This document shows, in pieces, positions 1 through 11,735 of a stretch of DNA of 64,000 nt. The stretch comes from Desulfuromonadales bacterium (lineage in GTDB: Bacteria; Desulfobacterota; Desulfuromonadia; Geobacterales; Pseudopelobacteraceae). Within the stretch, counting starts at the first letter, position 1. Each line of letters opens with the position of its first letter. The notes under the pieces are model-generated. The model did not search any database. It worked only from the letters and a program-made list of their open reading frames with translations, and was not told where the DNA came from. The stretch covers positions 163,027-227,026 of the forward strand of contig DUZX01000001.1 in NCBI GenBank assembly GCA_013349325.1, in the 5' to 3' direction. The translations under genes were made by a program, and so were the position numbers.

Positions 1-1
1 G

Positions 2-1354
2 TTTATGAAAAGCGCCGAAACCGAGACCGGTCATGTCGGTGATGTCATGGCCCGGCTGGCCGTTTCACGCCCGGATGTTGCCTTTGCCTGTGTCAGTGAT
101 GAGCGCGATCTGCTGCGGGTTCAGCGCAGCGATCTGCAACGGCGTCTGGCTCAGGTCGTCGGTCGGGATAGTTCCGCCCATCTGTATGAGCTGTCCGGCA
201 GCAGTGAGGATGTTACCATCAGCGGTTTTGTCTGCGGACCGGCGCTGGCCCGATCCGGCCTGCAATCGATTTACACCTATATTAACGGTCGTTTTGTCCG
301 TGACAAGGTTGTGCAGCATGCCCTGATGCAGGCCTATCGCGGCGTGATCGACCGTGGTCGCTATCCGGTGGTGGCGCTGTTTATCCAGCTCCCCCCCGGT
401 GAAGTGGATGTCAACGTCCACCCAACCAAGCATGAAGTCCGCTTTCGGCGCCAGTCGTTTGTGCATGATGCACTACAGGCGACGGTTGCGGAGGTTTTGG
501 GCCGTTCTCCCTGGTTGTCAGCTCCTGTCGCCAGGCCGCTCCCCGCACCAGCGCCGACCGGTCAGGCCTATCGCGAGCGGATAGCTGCTGCCGCTCAGAC
601 TTCACTGGCCATGCCGCCCCGTCGGGATTTTAGTGGGTACCGTGAGCCGCTGGATACGGTTCGCAGCAGCGCTGCACCCGCTCCCGCTGTTACATTAGCG
701 GCTGCGAATCTGGCCGTCAGTGAGCCGGAGACCCCGTTTCAGTTGCAGCCAGCCGCCGCTGCGCCGGTCGACTATTTTTCGTCGTTATCAGTCATCGGTC
801 AGTTCCACAGCGAATATATCCTCTGCCAATCCGGTACGGATCTGGTGATCATCGATCAGCACGCCGCCAGCGAGCGGGTGGCCTATCAACGCCTGAAACA
901 GCAGTGTATTTCCGGTGCCGTGGAATCACAGCGTTTACTCTTTCCTGAAACGGTGGAGCTGACCTTCAGTGAGGTAGCCGTTGCACAGCGTTTCCATGCG
1001 GAACTATCCGGAATCGGTTTTGAACTGGAACCGTTCGGTGGTGCGACGCTAATGGTGGCGGCGGTGCCGCGTCTGGCGGACGGAGGGAACGCGATCACCC
1101 TGGTGCGTGAAATACTGTCCGATCTGCTACAGCTCGGCACCAGCGCCGCCTTTCAGGAGCTGTTGGACGGATTACTGGCCAGGATCGCCTGTCATTCCGT
1201 CGTGCGCGGCGTACATCCGCTGGAAGGGCGCCAGATCGGTGAACTGCTGCGCAGCATGGACGAAACCGAATTTGCCGCCAGTTGTCCGCATGGCCGACCG
1301 GTTTCGCACGTCATTACCCTTGCCGGGCTGGAAAAGATCTTCAAGCGGACATGA
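2..1354 (+). CDS. mutL: DNA mismatch repair protein MutL (5' end outside the window)
   Basis: Only the C-terminal 450 or so residues are present. The frame is open from base 2 and the ATG at 5 is internal, because the first residues (F-M-K-S-A-E-T-E) match the middle of the GHKL ATPase region. The transducer domain follows, with the conserved stretch 'YTYINGRFVRDK' and 'DVNVHPTKHEVRF'. A Pro/Ala-rich linker comes next, at roughly residues 170-250 of the visible part. The C-terminal dimerisation/endonuclease domain carries 'DQHAASERVAYQ', 'ACHSVVRG' and 'CPHGRP', which are typical of the endonuclease type of MutL. The last position of the DQHA-x2-E-x4-E motif is Gln instead of Glu. MutL couples MutS mismatch recognition to strand incision. 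The stop overlaps the miaA start (ATGA), so the two genes are translationally coupled. Confidence 0.96.
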   Translation, partial: FMKSAETETGHVGDVMARLAVSRPDVAFACVSDERDLLRVQRSDLQRRLAQVVGRDSSAHLYELSGSSEDVTISGFVCGPALARSGLQSIYTYINGRFVRDKVVQHALMQAYRGVIDRGRYPVVALFIQLPPGEVDVNVHPTKHEVRFRRQSFVHDALQATVAEVLGRSPWLSAPVARPLPAPAPTGQAYRERIAAAAQTSLAMPPRRDFSGYREPLDTVRSSAAPAPAVTLAAANLAVSEPETPFQLQPAAAAPVDYFSSLSVIGQFHSEYILCQSGTDLVIIDQHAASERVAYQRLKQQCISGAVESQRLLFPETVELTFSEVAVAQRFHAELSGIGFELEPFGGATLMVAAVPRLADGGNAITLVREILSDLLQLGTSAAFQELLDGLLARIACHSVVRGVHPLEGRQIGELLRSMDETEFAASCPHGRPVSHVITLAGLEKIFKRT

Positions 1355-2292
1355 CAGCCGCGACACAGACCAAAATACTTGTCATCTGCGGGCCGACCGC
1401 ATCCGGCAAGAGCGCGCTGGCCCTGCGGCTGGCGCATGAGCTGGAGGCAGAGATCATCAACGCCGACTCGATGCAGGTCTATCGTGGTCTGGATATCGGT
1501 ACAGCCAAAGCGACGTTGCAGCAGCGCGCTGAAATCCCGCACCATCTGCTTGACGTCGTGTCTCCGGAGCAAGCCTTTTCGGCGGCTGATTTCACTGCGG
1601 CAGCCGATACGGCCATCCGTGATATTTCCGCGCGCGGCAAGCGTGTCATTGTAGCGGGTGGCACCGGCTTGTATATCCGCGCTCTTCTGCATGGTCTGGT
1701 TGACTCTCCTGGAGATGACGGCCAGGTTCGGACTGTGCTGCAGGCTGAGGCGAGCCGGATCGGAAATCAAGCCATGCTGGAGCGTTTGCGAACGGTCGAC
1801 CCCGAGCTGGCGGCCAGCCTGCATCCCAACAATCTGGTACGTATCATCCGGGCTCTGGAGGTACAACAGGTAACCGGTATCCCGCTTTCCCGTTTCCAGC
1901 AGGAACATGGCTTTGCCGAATGCCGCTATCAGGCACTTCAGATCGGATGTGCCGTTGAGCGTGCGCTGCTGTATGAGCGAATTGAGCGGCGTGTTGATCA
2001 GATGCTGGAGGAAGGATTGTTACACGAGGTTCAGGCGCTCTTGTCTGCCGGTTGTGACCGCAATCTGAAAGCACTGCGATCGATCGGCTACAAGGAAGCA
2101 GCTGCGTATCTCTGCGGCGAATGCACTCTGGAGGAGACCGTCACTCTAATCAAACGCGATACGCGCCGCTATGCCAAACGTCAGTTGACCTGGTTCAAAC
2201 GTAATGCGGACATATTGTGGTTTGAATATCCGGAAAAGTTTGCTACTATCCTCCGCACTGCACTTCTATTTTATGAGCAACCGGAGGCGTAA
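1351..2292 (+). CDS. miaA: tRNA dimethylallyltransferase MiaA
   Basis: The enzyme transfers a dimethylallyl group to N6 of A37 in tRNAs that read UNN codons. The N-terminus has the P-loop 'GPTASGKSALAL', followed by 'INADSMQVYRGLDIGTAKA' and the 'GGTGLYI' motif, all diagnostic for the family. The protein is 313 residues, the usual length. I start it at ATG 1351, inside the mutL stop. The track ORF begins further upstream at 1282 in a stretch that is coding for mutL in another frame. Downstream, hfq begins six bases after the stop; miaA-hfq adjacency is widespread in bacteria, and the hfq ribosome-binding site (GGAGG) lies in the last miaA codons. Confidence 0.97.
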   Translation: MTAATQTKILVICGPTASGKSALALRLAHELEAEIINADSMQVYRGLDIGTAKATLQQRAEIPHHLLDVVSPEQAFSAADFTAAADTAIRDISARGKRVIVAGGTGLYIRALLHGLVDSPGDDGQVRTVLQAEASRIGNQAMLERLRTVDPELAASLHPNNLVRIIRALEVQQVTGIPLSRFQQEHGFAECRYQALQIGCAVERALLYERIERRVDQMLEEGLLHEVQALLSAGCDRNLKALRSIGYKEAAAYLCGECTLEETVTLIKRDTRRYAKRQLTWFKRNADILWFEYPEKFATILRTALLFYEQPEA

Positions 2293-2297
2293 TTACC

Positions 2298-2522
2298 ATG
2301 GCCAAGGCACCTTTTAATATTCAGGATCAGTACCTTAATCAGGCTCGCAAGGAACGGGTTCGCGTAGCGGTCAACACGATGTCGGGCGATAAGACGGAAG
2401 GCTATATCAAATCATTCGACAACTTTTCTCTGTTGCTTGATTCCGGCGGCGATATTCTGATCTACAAACATGCCATCTCTACGATCACGTCGGCGGATGG
2501 TTCCTTCCGGCTGCACCAGTAG
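2298..2522 (+). CDS. hfq: RNA chaperone Hfq
   Basis: A 74-residue Sm-like protein that forms a hexameric ring and pairs small RNAs with mRNAs. The Sm1 region includes 'GYIKSFDNFSLLL', and the Sm2 motif 'YKHAIS' is perfectly conserved. It lacks the long disordered C-terminal tail of E. coli Hfq, which is normal outside the Gammaproteobacteria. A GGAGG sequence at 2283-2287 inside the end of miaA serves as the ribosome-binding site. The gene ends in TAG, which matters for judging the in-frame TAG codons found elsewhere in the window. No clear terminator is visible in the 62 bases before the next gene. Confidence 0.96.
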   Translation: MAKAPFNIQDQYLNQARKERVRVAVNTMSGDKTEGYIKSFDNFSLLLDSGGDILIYKHAISTITSADGSFRLHQ

Positions 2523-2584
2523 CCAGGCATCCCGGACCTCTGACGCACTGAAGCGTAGAGCTCTTTTCCTGATGTAATCCACTC

Positions 2585-3658
2585 ATGCCGAAAAGTTCAA
2601 AGATTCTTATGACCGCCGCGCTGCTGCTGTTCATTCTGGCAGCAGCGTTGCTGTATAGCACGTCAACGGTGTTTATACAGCTCAGTATCGCCTTCAGCCT
2701 GGCGTATATCCTGAATCCGGCTGTTGAACTCCTGGAACGTAAGGGGATTCCGCGCACCTTCGGGATCGTGATCGTCTTCACGCTGGCGCTGGTTGCCGGC
2801 AGCGGTTTTGCCTTTTTTCTTGTCGTTTCAGTTAGTAATGAGCTGGCCGACGTACAGCTCAATCTGCCAGCCTACATTCATCACCTCTACGAAATCATTC
2901 CACCGGCCATCAAGGAATATCTGCAGATTGAGACGCCCGACAAGCTCTCGCTACGCCTGAATGAGCTGCTGCAACAGGCGCGCGGTGCTGCCCCCGGCCT
3001 GCTCAAACCGCTGCTGGCGTTTCTGCAGCAGGCCTTCAGTTCAACCATCGGCTTTATTCTGGCGCTCTTGGGCTATCTGATTATTCCGGTCTACCTGTTT
3101 TATCTGCTGGCGGATCTGCCGCAGCTGAAAGCCTTTATCACATCGTTTATTCCCGAGCGTTTTCGCTTTTGCTACACAGAACGCCTGGCTGAAGTGAATG
3201 CGGTGCTCTCCGGCTTTATACGCGGGCAGCTGCTGGTCTGCGCAATTCTGGCGCTGCTCTACAGCATCGGGCTGTATTTTATCGGCATTGACCTGGCGAT
3301 CGCCATCGGAACCCTGGCCGGGATTACCTTTATCATCCCGTATGTCGGTACGATTGTCGGTATTGCGCTTTCGGTGCTCATGGCACTGCTCAAGTTTAAC
3401 GACATTCTGCATCCGCTGCTCTGTCTGGGATGGTTTACGCTGGTCCAGGCTCTGGAAGGGATGATTATCACTCCCAAGGTGGTCGGCACTACGGTTGGAT
3501 TGCACCCGCTGGTAGCAATCGTGGCCCTCCTGATCGGTGGTCAGCTCTTCGGTCTGCTCGGCATGCTTCTGGCGGTGCCGGTGACAGCCGTACTGCAGGT
3601 TTTTTTGCGGATTCTTGCCACGTATTATCGTGATTCCGAATTTTTCCGGGGCGCCTGA
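2585..3658 (+). CDS. AI-2E transporter / PerM family integral membrane protein
   Basis: A 357-residue polytopic membrane protein. Hydrophobic segments lie near residues 8-30, 32-50, 62-84 and 150-175, with a further cluster from about 210 to 345. The family signature region appears as 'IIPYVGTIVGIALSVLMAL' and 'EGMIITPKVVGTTVGLHPL'. The family (AI-2E_transport, formerly UPF0118) includes TqsA-like exporters and Na+/H+ antiporter-like members, and the sequence does not tell which substrate applies. The stop codon shares one base with the start of the following radical-SAM gene (TGATG), so they are probably cotranscribed. Membership of the family is secure; the transported molecule is unknown. 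Confidence 0.9.
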   Translation: MPKSSKILMTAALLLFILAAALLYSTSTVFIQLSIAFSLAYILNPAVELLERKGIPRTFGIVIVFTLALVAGSGFAFFLVVSVSNELADVQLNLPAYIHHLYEIIPPAIKEYLQIETPDKLSLRLNELLQQARGAAPGLLKPLLAFLQQAFSSTIGFILALLGYLIIPVYLFYLLADLPQLKAFITSFIPERFRFCYTERLAEVNAVLSGFIRGQLLVCAILALLYSIGLYFIGIDLAIAIGTLAGITFIIPYVGTIVGIALSVLMALLKFNDILHPLLCLGWFTLVQALEGMIITPKVVGTTVGLHPLVAIVALLIGGQLFGLLGMLLAVPVTAVLQVFLRILATYYRDSEFFRGA

Positions 3659-5022
3659 TGAAGGGGCTGCTGATTGAATCGGTCGTTTCCGGCTCGATTG
3701 CCGCAGAGCTGGAGCTGACAGCCGGCGACCGTCTGCTGGCGATCAACGGGCACGCCTTGCGGGATGTCATCGACTACAGTTATCATGCCGCCTCTAACGA
3801 TGATCTGCTGCTTGAAGTTGAGAAGCAGGATGGTGAAATATGGGAGTTGGAGTTCGAACGCACTGACGGAGAAGCGCTCGGCCTGACCTTTCCGGCTCCC
3901 GATCCGGCCCGCTGCGCCAACAACTGCCTGTTCTGCTTTGTCCACCAGCTCCCCAAAGGGCTGCGCAAGCCGCTCTACGTCAAGGATGAAGACTACCGTC
4001 TTTCGTTTCTGAATGGAAATTACGTCACACTGGCCAACCTGAAACCGGCCGCCCTGGCCCGCATCATCGCACAACGTCTTTCCCCGCTCTACATCTCGGT
4101 GCATGCCACCAATCCGCTCCTGCGCGAAAAGCTGCTTGGCAAACAGGGAATCCCACCGATTCTGGAGCAGCTACAGCAGTTGGCTGACAACCGTATCGTC
4201 ATGCATACCCAGGTTGTGCTCTGTCCCGGTCTGAACGACGGCGCCGAACTGGAACGCACGGTGTCAGATCTGGCAGGGTTGTATCCAGCGGTGCAGTCGC
4301 TGGCGATCGTACCGCTCGGGCTGACCGCGCATCGCCAAAAGCTACCGCAGTTGACTGCGGTGTCGGCGGATTATGCGCGGGAGTTTATCTCAAAATGGCA
4401 ACCGCAGAGCGAAGCTCTGCGCAGAAAACTGCGCCAGCCGTTCCTCTTTCTGGCTGATGAATTCTACCTCAAAGGAGGCTGCCCTTTTCCGGCGATTCGG
4501 GAGTACGGCGATTTTCCGCAGATCGAGAACGGCGTCGGCATGGTGCCGCTTTTTCTGAAAGAGTCCCGCCAGCTGCTGCGCAGAGTCAGGCCGCTCGGAC
4601 ATTTCCGGGCAACGGTCGTAACCGGCTGTTCGTCGTACGGTTTTGTAAAGGATTTTCTGGAAAAATTGAGCGCTGCAACGGGCGCTGAAATCGTGCCGGT
4701 GGCGGTTGAAAATAAGCTGTTCGGGGAGAAAGTCACCGTCAGCGGGCTGGTCGGTGGAAACGATATCGTCGCCGCCCTGGCTGGACGTGAGCTCGGGGCG
4801 GCACTGCTGGTTCCGGATGTGATGCTCAAAGAAGGTGAGGGGCTTTATCTGGATGACGTTTCGCTGGAGGAGTTGGAGCGCAGATTCGGCTGCCCGGTTG
4901 TCGTCTTTGATTCGACTCCGAGCGGGTTTTATAGGGCGCTGAAAGAACTCCGGAAGCAATGCAAAAGACTAAAGTCCCGTAAAAAAGTGAAACCAGCACT
5001 TTTTTTGAGTTCTACACAATAA
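3658..5022 (+). CDS. DUF512 family PDZ / radical-SAM-like protein
   Basis: A 454-residue protein with three parts. A short N-terminal PDZ-like segment ('GLLIESVVSGSIAAELELT', 'GDRLLAINGHAL') is followed by a radical-SAM-like region with the Cys cluster 'CANNCLFCFVHQLPKGLRK' and then 'YVKDEDYRLSFLNGNY'. The C-terminal DUF512 domain contains 'GCPFPAIREYGDFPQIENG'. The C-x3-C-x2-C spacing fits a [4Fe-4S] cluster that cleaves S-adenosylmethionine. The family is widespread in anaerobes and often sits beside the GTPase der, but its substrate is not established. The 3' end overlaps the convergent lipid kinase gene by 11 bases, leaving no room for a terminator between them. Confidence 0.9.
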   Translation: MKGLLIESVVSGSIAAELELTAGDRLLAINGHALRDVIDYSYHAASNDDLLLEVEKQDGEIWELEFERTDGEALGLTFPAPDPARCANNCLFCFVHQLPKGLRKPLYVKDEDYRLSFLNGNYVTLANLKPAALARIIAQRLSPLYISVHATNPLLREKLLGKQGIPPILEQLQQLADNRIVMHTQVVLCPGLNDGAELERTVSDLAGLYPAVQSLAIVPLGLTAHRQKLPQLTAVSADYAREFISKWQPQSEALRRKLRQPFLFLADEFYLKGGCPFPAIREYGDFPQIENGVGMVPLFLKESRQLLRRVRPLGHFRATVVTGCSSYGFVKDFLEKLSAATGAEIVPVAVENKLFGEKVTVSGLVGGNDIVAALAGRELGAALLVPDVMLKEGEGLYLDDVSLEELERRFGCPVVVFDSTPSGFYRALKELRKQCKRLKSRKKVKPALFLSSTQ

Positions 5023-5881
5023 TCCGTGCAAAATCGCCAATCACACTGATTGTGCACGGTGCCTGCCTGTAATAATCCCCATCCAGCTGAATCGCCCGAT
5101 TTCCCTGCAGTTCAATCTGTGTAGTACGCAGACGAGTAACATCCTTCCGCTGCTCAGGTCGGCCGCGCAGACTGTTTACGAGTATTTTCAGGTACGACCA
5201 GCGACTGGTTGCCGTAATGCAGAACAGCTCAAACTGCGGCTGCGAGAGATCGGCGGTTGGCATCAACATGAAATTGCCGCCATAGCGGGCGGCATTGCCG
5301 ATGATGGCAGAATGACACTCCAGCGTCTGTCCATTCGCCTGTAGGCTAAACCTGCTGTGATCCCAGGCAATCAGACAGCGCAGGGCCGAGAGCAGATAGG
5401 CCCCTTTTTTAAGCACCCGCTTTTCCCACGTCCTGACCCCTTTGACGATGCTGCCGTCCAGTCCGACTCCGGCCATCAGGATAAAACGCCTGGCATCACC
5501 ATCGGCAGGTTCGACAACCCCCACCGCCAGCGGCTTGCTGGCCCCGGCCGCAATACGAGCGATGCCGTCGGCCACGCTGCTGATACCCAGTTCGTACGCC
5601 AGGACGTTGGCGGTTCCGGTCGGCAGGATTGCCAGTGTGCTGCGTCCCGGTTGCAGGGCGTTGACGATGGCGTTGATGGTGCCATCTCCACCGGCCACGA
5701 TGATCAAGGGATTTTGAGAGTCAGTTTCAATTTCGGCGCAGACAGCCCCGGCATCCTGCGGGCCGGTAACGGTCATGACCGTGGGTGATATGCCGACTGC
5801 GCTCAATTGAGACAGCAGCCGGCTGCGGAGGGTGGGAGAATATGACCCGGAGAGCGGGTTAATAAGTATGAATGTGTTCAT
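5012..5881 (-). CDS. Diacylglycerol kinase-like lipid kinase (YegS/DagK family)
   Basis: A 289-residue soluble kinase with the DAGK catalytic fold. The nucleotide loop is 'INPLSGSYS' at the N-terminus. The family motif 'VAGGDGTINAIVNAL' lies near residue 62, with 'ILPTGTANVLAYELG' near 85. The C-terminal beta-sandwich region includes 'QLDGDYY'. Such enzymes phosphorylate diacylglycerol or related lipids in phospholipid recycling, or in some cases sphingoid bases; the exact lipid cannot be read from the sequence. The gene lies 18 bases downstream of glmU on the same strand and is probably cotranscribed with it. It converges on the DUF512 gene with an 11-base overlap. Confidence 0.9.
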   Translation of the reverse strand: MNTFILINPLSGSYSPTLRSRLLSQLSAVGISPTVMTVTGPQDAGAVCAEIETDSQNPLIIVAGGDGTINAIVNALQPGRSTLAILPTGTANVLAYELGISSVADGIARIAAGASKPLAVGVVEPADGDARRFILMAGVGLDGSIVKGVRTWEKRVLKKGAYLLSALRCLIAWDHSRFSLQANGQTLECHSAIIGNAARYGGNFMLMPTADLSQPQFELFCITATSRWSYLKILVNSLRGRPEQRKDVTRLRTTQIELQGNRAIQLDGDYYRQAPCTISVIGDFARIIV

Positions 5882-5899
5882 GCGAGGCGGCCGGAGCGT

Positions 5900-7279
5900 T
5901 TAGGCTTTCTTCTTCAGACACCATCCTACCTTGTTGACCTGCGGAACACGCGAGAGAGCCAGTGAATCGGGTGGAACGTCGATCGTCACTGTTGTTCCTG
6001 CCGCAACCAGAGCGTCACGACCGACCGTTACCGGCGCTACCAACTGCACGTCGCTGCCGATAAAGACACCATCGCCGATGACGGTGCGATGTTTTTTTAC
6101 ACCGTCATAGTTGCAGGTGATCGTTCCGCAGCCGATGTTGACGTTTCTGCCGATTTCAGCATCCCCCAGATAGGTCAGGTGCGAGGCTTTCGAGCCTTCA
6201 CCCATGACGATCTTCTTGGTCTCGACAAAGTTTCCTATTTTTACGTAATTGTGCAGCACGGAACCGGGGCGCAGGTGCGCCATCGGGCCGACTGAAACAT
6301 TATCGCCCAGTTCGGAATCCTCAAGCACAGAGCCGGCCTTGATATGGCAGCCATCGCCAATGATGCAGTCGGAGATGCTGACGTTCTGATCGATCTGGCA
6401 CTGCCTGCCGATAACGGTTCCGCTGCCGATCTGGCTGCCGGGGTGGATGACCGTATCGGCGGCGATGGTGACATCGTGATCGATATAGGTGCATTCGGGA
6501 TCAATCAGCGACACACCGGCCAGCATATGTTCGCGGTTGATACGGCGGCGCAGGATGCGGGCGGCATCGGCCAACTGGGCGCGGTCGTTGACCCCCATGA
6601 TTTCGTCGGCATCATCGGTCGCCATGGCCTGACAGGTCAACCCCTGCTGTACGGCAATCGCTACCAGATCGGTCAGGTAATATTCCCCCTGGGCATTATC
6701 ATTACCAATTGTCCGGATAGTGCCGAACAGGAAATCAGACTCCAGACAGTAGATACCGCTGTTTATCTCGCGAATCTCCTGTTCATGCGGATCAGCATCC
6801 TTCTGCTCGACAATCCGTTTTACCTGCCCGGTTTCGTCGCGGACCACCCGTCCATAGCCGTAAGGATCATCCATAACGGCCGTCAGCACGGTCAGCGTGG
6901 CGCGGTTGTTCAGGTGAAAAGCCACCAGAGCATTCAGTGTCTCCGGTCGCAGCAGCGGGGTGTCACCGCACAGGATCAGGACCGTTCCGCGAAAGCCGGC
7001 CAGAGCATCCAGGGCGCAGGCCACGGCATGTCCGGTGCCGAGCTGTTCTTCTTGCATGGCGGTACGAATATCGTCAGCACCGTGAAATATACTCTGTACG
7101 GCAGTGGCCTGATGGCCGACCACCAGTACGATCGGATCAGCGCCGGCCCCACGGGCAGCCGCAACCGGCCAGGAGATCATCGGCAGACCGGCAGCCGGAT
7201 GTAAAACTTTGATCAGGCCGGATTTCAGACGGGTACCTTTTCCGGCGGCAAGTACGATGGCAGCAAGAGATGTATTCAT
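5900..7279 (-). CDS. glmU: Bifunctional GlcNAc-1-P uridyltransferase / GlcN-1-P acetyltransferase GlmU
   Basis: It makes UDP-N-acetylglucosamine, the precursor of peptidoglycan and lipid A, in two steps. The N-terminal uridyltransferase half begins 'IVLAAGKGTRLKSG' and includes 'EEQLGTGHAV'. The C-terminal left-handed beta-helix acetyltransferase half (from about residue 250) has repeated hexapeptides, 'KIGNFVETKKIVMGEGSK', 'HLTYLGDAEIG' and 'GCGTITCNYDG'. The length of 459 residues is typical. The start is the ATG at 7279, with GGGAG in the sequence just upstream as ribosome-binding site. A sigma-70-type promoter is visible upstream (listed separately). The large plus-strand ORF at 6344-7204 is only its antisense shadow. 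Confidence 0.97.
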   Translation of the reverse strand: MNTSLAAIVLAAGKGTRLKSGLIKVLHPAAGLPMISWPVAAARGAGADPIVLVVGHQATAVQSIFHGADDIRTAMQEEQLGTGHAVACALDALAGFRGTVLILCGDTPLLRPETLNALVAFHLNNRATLTVLTAVMDDPYGYGRVVRDETGQVKRIVEQKDADPHEQEIREINSGIYCLESDFLFGTIRTIGNDNAQGEYYLTDLVAIAVQQGLTCQAMATDDADEIMGVNDRAQLADAARILRRRINREHMLAGVSLIDPECTYIDHDVTIAADTVIHPGSQIGSGTVIGRQCQIDQNVSISDCIIGDGCHIKAGSVLEDSELGDNVSVGPMAHLRPGSVLHNYVKIGNFVETKKIVMGEGSKASHLTYLGDAEIGRNVNIGCGTITCNYDGVKKHRTVIGDGVFIGSDVQLVAPVTVGRDALVAAGTTVTIDVPPDSLALSRVPQVNKVGWCLKKKA

Positions 7280-7325
7280 TATGTGGCTCCCAGGTAGATA
7301 AAGTGCTGAAGCAGAGGGGCCACAG

Positions 7326-7353
7326 TTTATGCGATGGGAGTACAGCGCGTCAA
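7326..7353 (-). promoter_or_regulatory. Candidate sigma-70 promoter for glmU
   Basis: Read on the minus strand, TTGACG (7348-7353) and CATAAA (7326-7331) are separated by 16 bases. The -35 box matches five of six consensus positions and the -10 box four of six. It lies about 50 bases upstream of the glmU start, in the divergent interval shared with the MXAN_5187-type gene. Confidence 0.45.
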
Positions 7354-7391
7354 GTTATTAGCGAATCATAAGCTTCAAGCTCTCTTTGTGC

Positions 7392-7419
7392 TTTACATAT
7401 CTGATTGTTTCTCTATAGT
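7392..7419 (+). promoter_or_regulatory. Candidate sigma-70 promoter for the MXAN_5187-type gene and mfd
   Basis: TTTACA (7392-7397) and TATAGT (7414-7419) are separated by 16 bases, with five of six matches in each box. The site is 40 bases upstream of the ATG at 7459. The track start at 7405 would fall inside this promoter, which supports the later start codon. Confidence 0.5.
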
Positions 7420-7458
7420 GATCAACCGTTTGGTGATATCGATCACAAAGGCTGCCGC

Positions 7459-8019
7459 ATGGCTGTTGTTGATGACATAGTAAAATTTGATCAGCAATTG
7501 AGTGAGCTGATCGCAAAGTATGAGCAGTATTTTATCGGCCTGGAAAAACGCGAGCCGTTGCTGTTACTGAGCGAGGTTGAGAAAACCGTGCGGCGCTATA
7601 CCGGTGTGCCGATTACCAATACGATGTACAAGTATCGTTTTAACATGCTGGTGGCGCGTCTTAATACCTACCGGGAACATTGGAACCGGATCCTGAAGCT
7701 GATGGAAGAGGGGCGCTATTCGCGTGACCGTTTCATCAGCGATCTGCACATGAAAAAGCAGGGCCCGCAACGTGAAAAGCCGGTCAAGACAGATGCTTCT
7801 GACACACTTTCCGAACTCGATCGTATCGTCAATGAGTTCCGCGAAGCGCGTAAGGCCTGCAACCTGCCGACTGACAAGATCACCCGCGAGTTGGTCTCCG
7901 CCTCCATCGAAAAGAAAAAGCCGCAGCTGGCAGCAACACTGGGCACTGAAAACATCGTCTTCAGGGTCGTGATCGAAAACGGAAAACCAAAACTCAAGGC
8001 CGGACTGCATAAACATTGA
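7459..8019 (+). CDS. MXAN_5187 C-terminal-domain family protein of unknown function
   Basis: A 186-residue protein predicted to be cytoplasmic, with no signal peptide. The first half resembles the family named after Myxococcus MXAN_5187: 'YEQYFIGLEKREPL', then 'NTMYKYRFNMLVARLNTYREHW' and 'EEGRYSRD'. The second half is charged and includes a region from about residue 115 that looks partly disordered before a final short domain. I use the ATG at 7459 because AAAGG sits 7 bases upstream and a good promoter lies in front of it; the track start at 7405 is less likely. It ends at the mfd start region and is probably cotranscribed with mfd. The function is unknown, and my assignment rests on recalled motif resemblance. 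Confidence 0.75.
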   Translation: MAVVDDIVKFDQQLSELIAKYEQYFIGLEKREPLLLLSEVEKTVRRYTGVPITNTMYKYRFNMLVARLNTYREHWNRILKLMEEGRYSRDRFISDLHMKKQGPQREKPVKTDASDTLSELDRIVNEFREARKACNLPTDKITRELVSASIEKKKPQLAATLGTENIVFRVVIENGKPKLKAGLHKH

Positions 8020-8027
8020 AGAACCAC

Positions 8028-11516
<3,489 letters not shown>

Positions 11517-11573
11517 CCGGAAAGACCGTACGTTTATTTCGGCACATTTTATCCTAAAAACGGCAGTTCATGA

Positions 11574-11716
11574 ACCACAGAGCAACTGAGCAACAGAGAA
11601 ATCAGGCAGTTACATCAACAACTGACATAAGCAAAATGGTCAGTGAATTTTTTCGTTTTATTCTGAATTCTTCTTTGTTTTTGCTCAGTTGCTCAGTTGC
11701 TCAGTTGCTCTGTGTT
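11574..11716. repeat. Interspersed palindromic element A with a tandem 8-mer
   Basis: A noncoding element between the convergent ends of mfd and the cyclase gene. The left arm reads ACCACAGAGCAACTGAGCAA. The right arm is its inverted partner and holds three head-to-tail copies of GCTCAGTT (11683-11706) followed by GCTCTGTGTTT. The arms can pair over about 18 bases, with an AT-rich middle. The outer ACCACAGAG and the inner CAGAGAAATCA match element B at 30663-30849. No transposase or ORF is present. It may act as a bidirectional barrier or terminator, but there is no clear T-tract. Confidence 0.6.
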
Positions 11717-11735
11717 TCAAATGCTTTTTCTAGGT

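Noticed and set aside
6344-7204. 286-residue plus-strand ORF
   Set aside because: Antisense shadow of glmU.
11683-11706. Tandem GCTCAGTT units as a CRISPR array
   Set aside because: The units are 8 bases and directly adjacent with no spacers; they are part of one arm of a palindrome.
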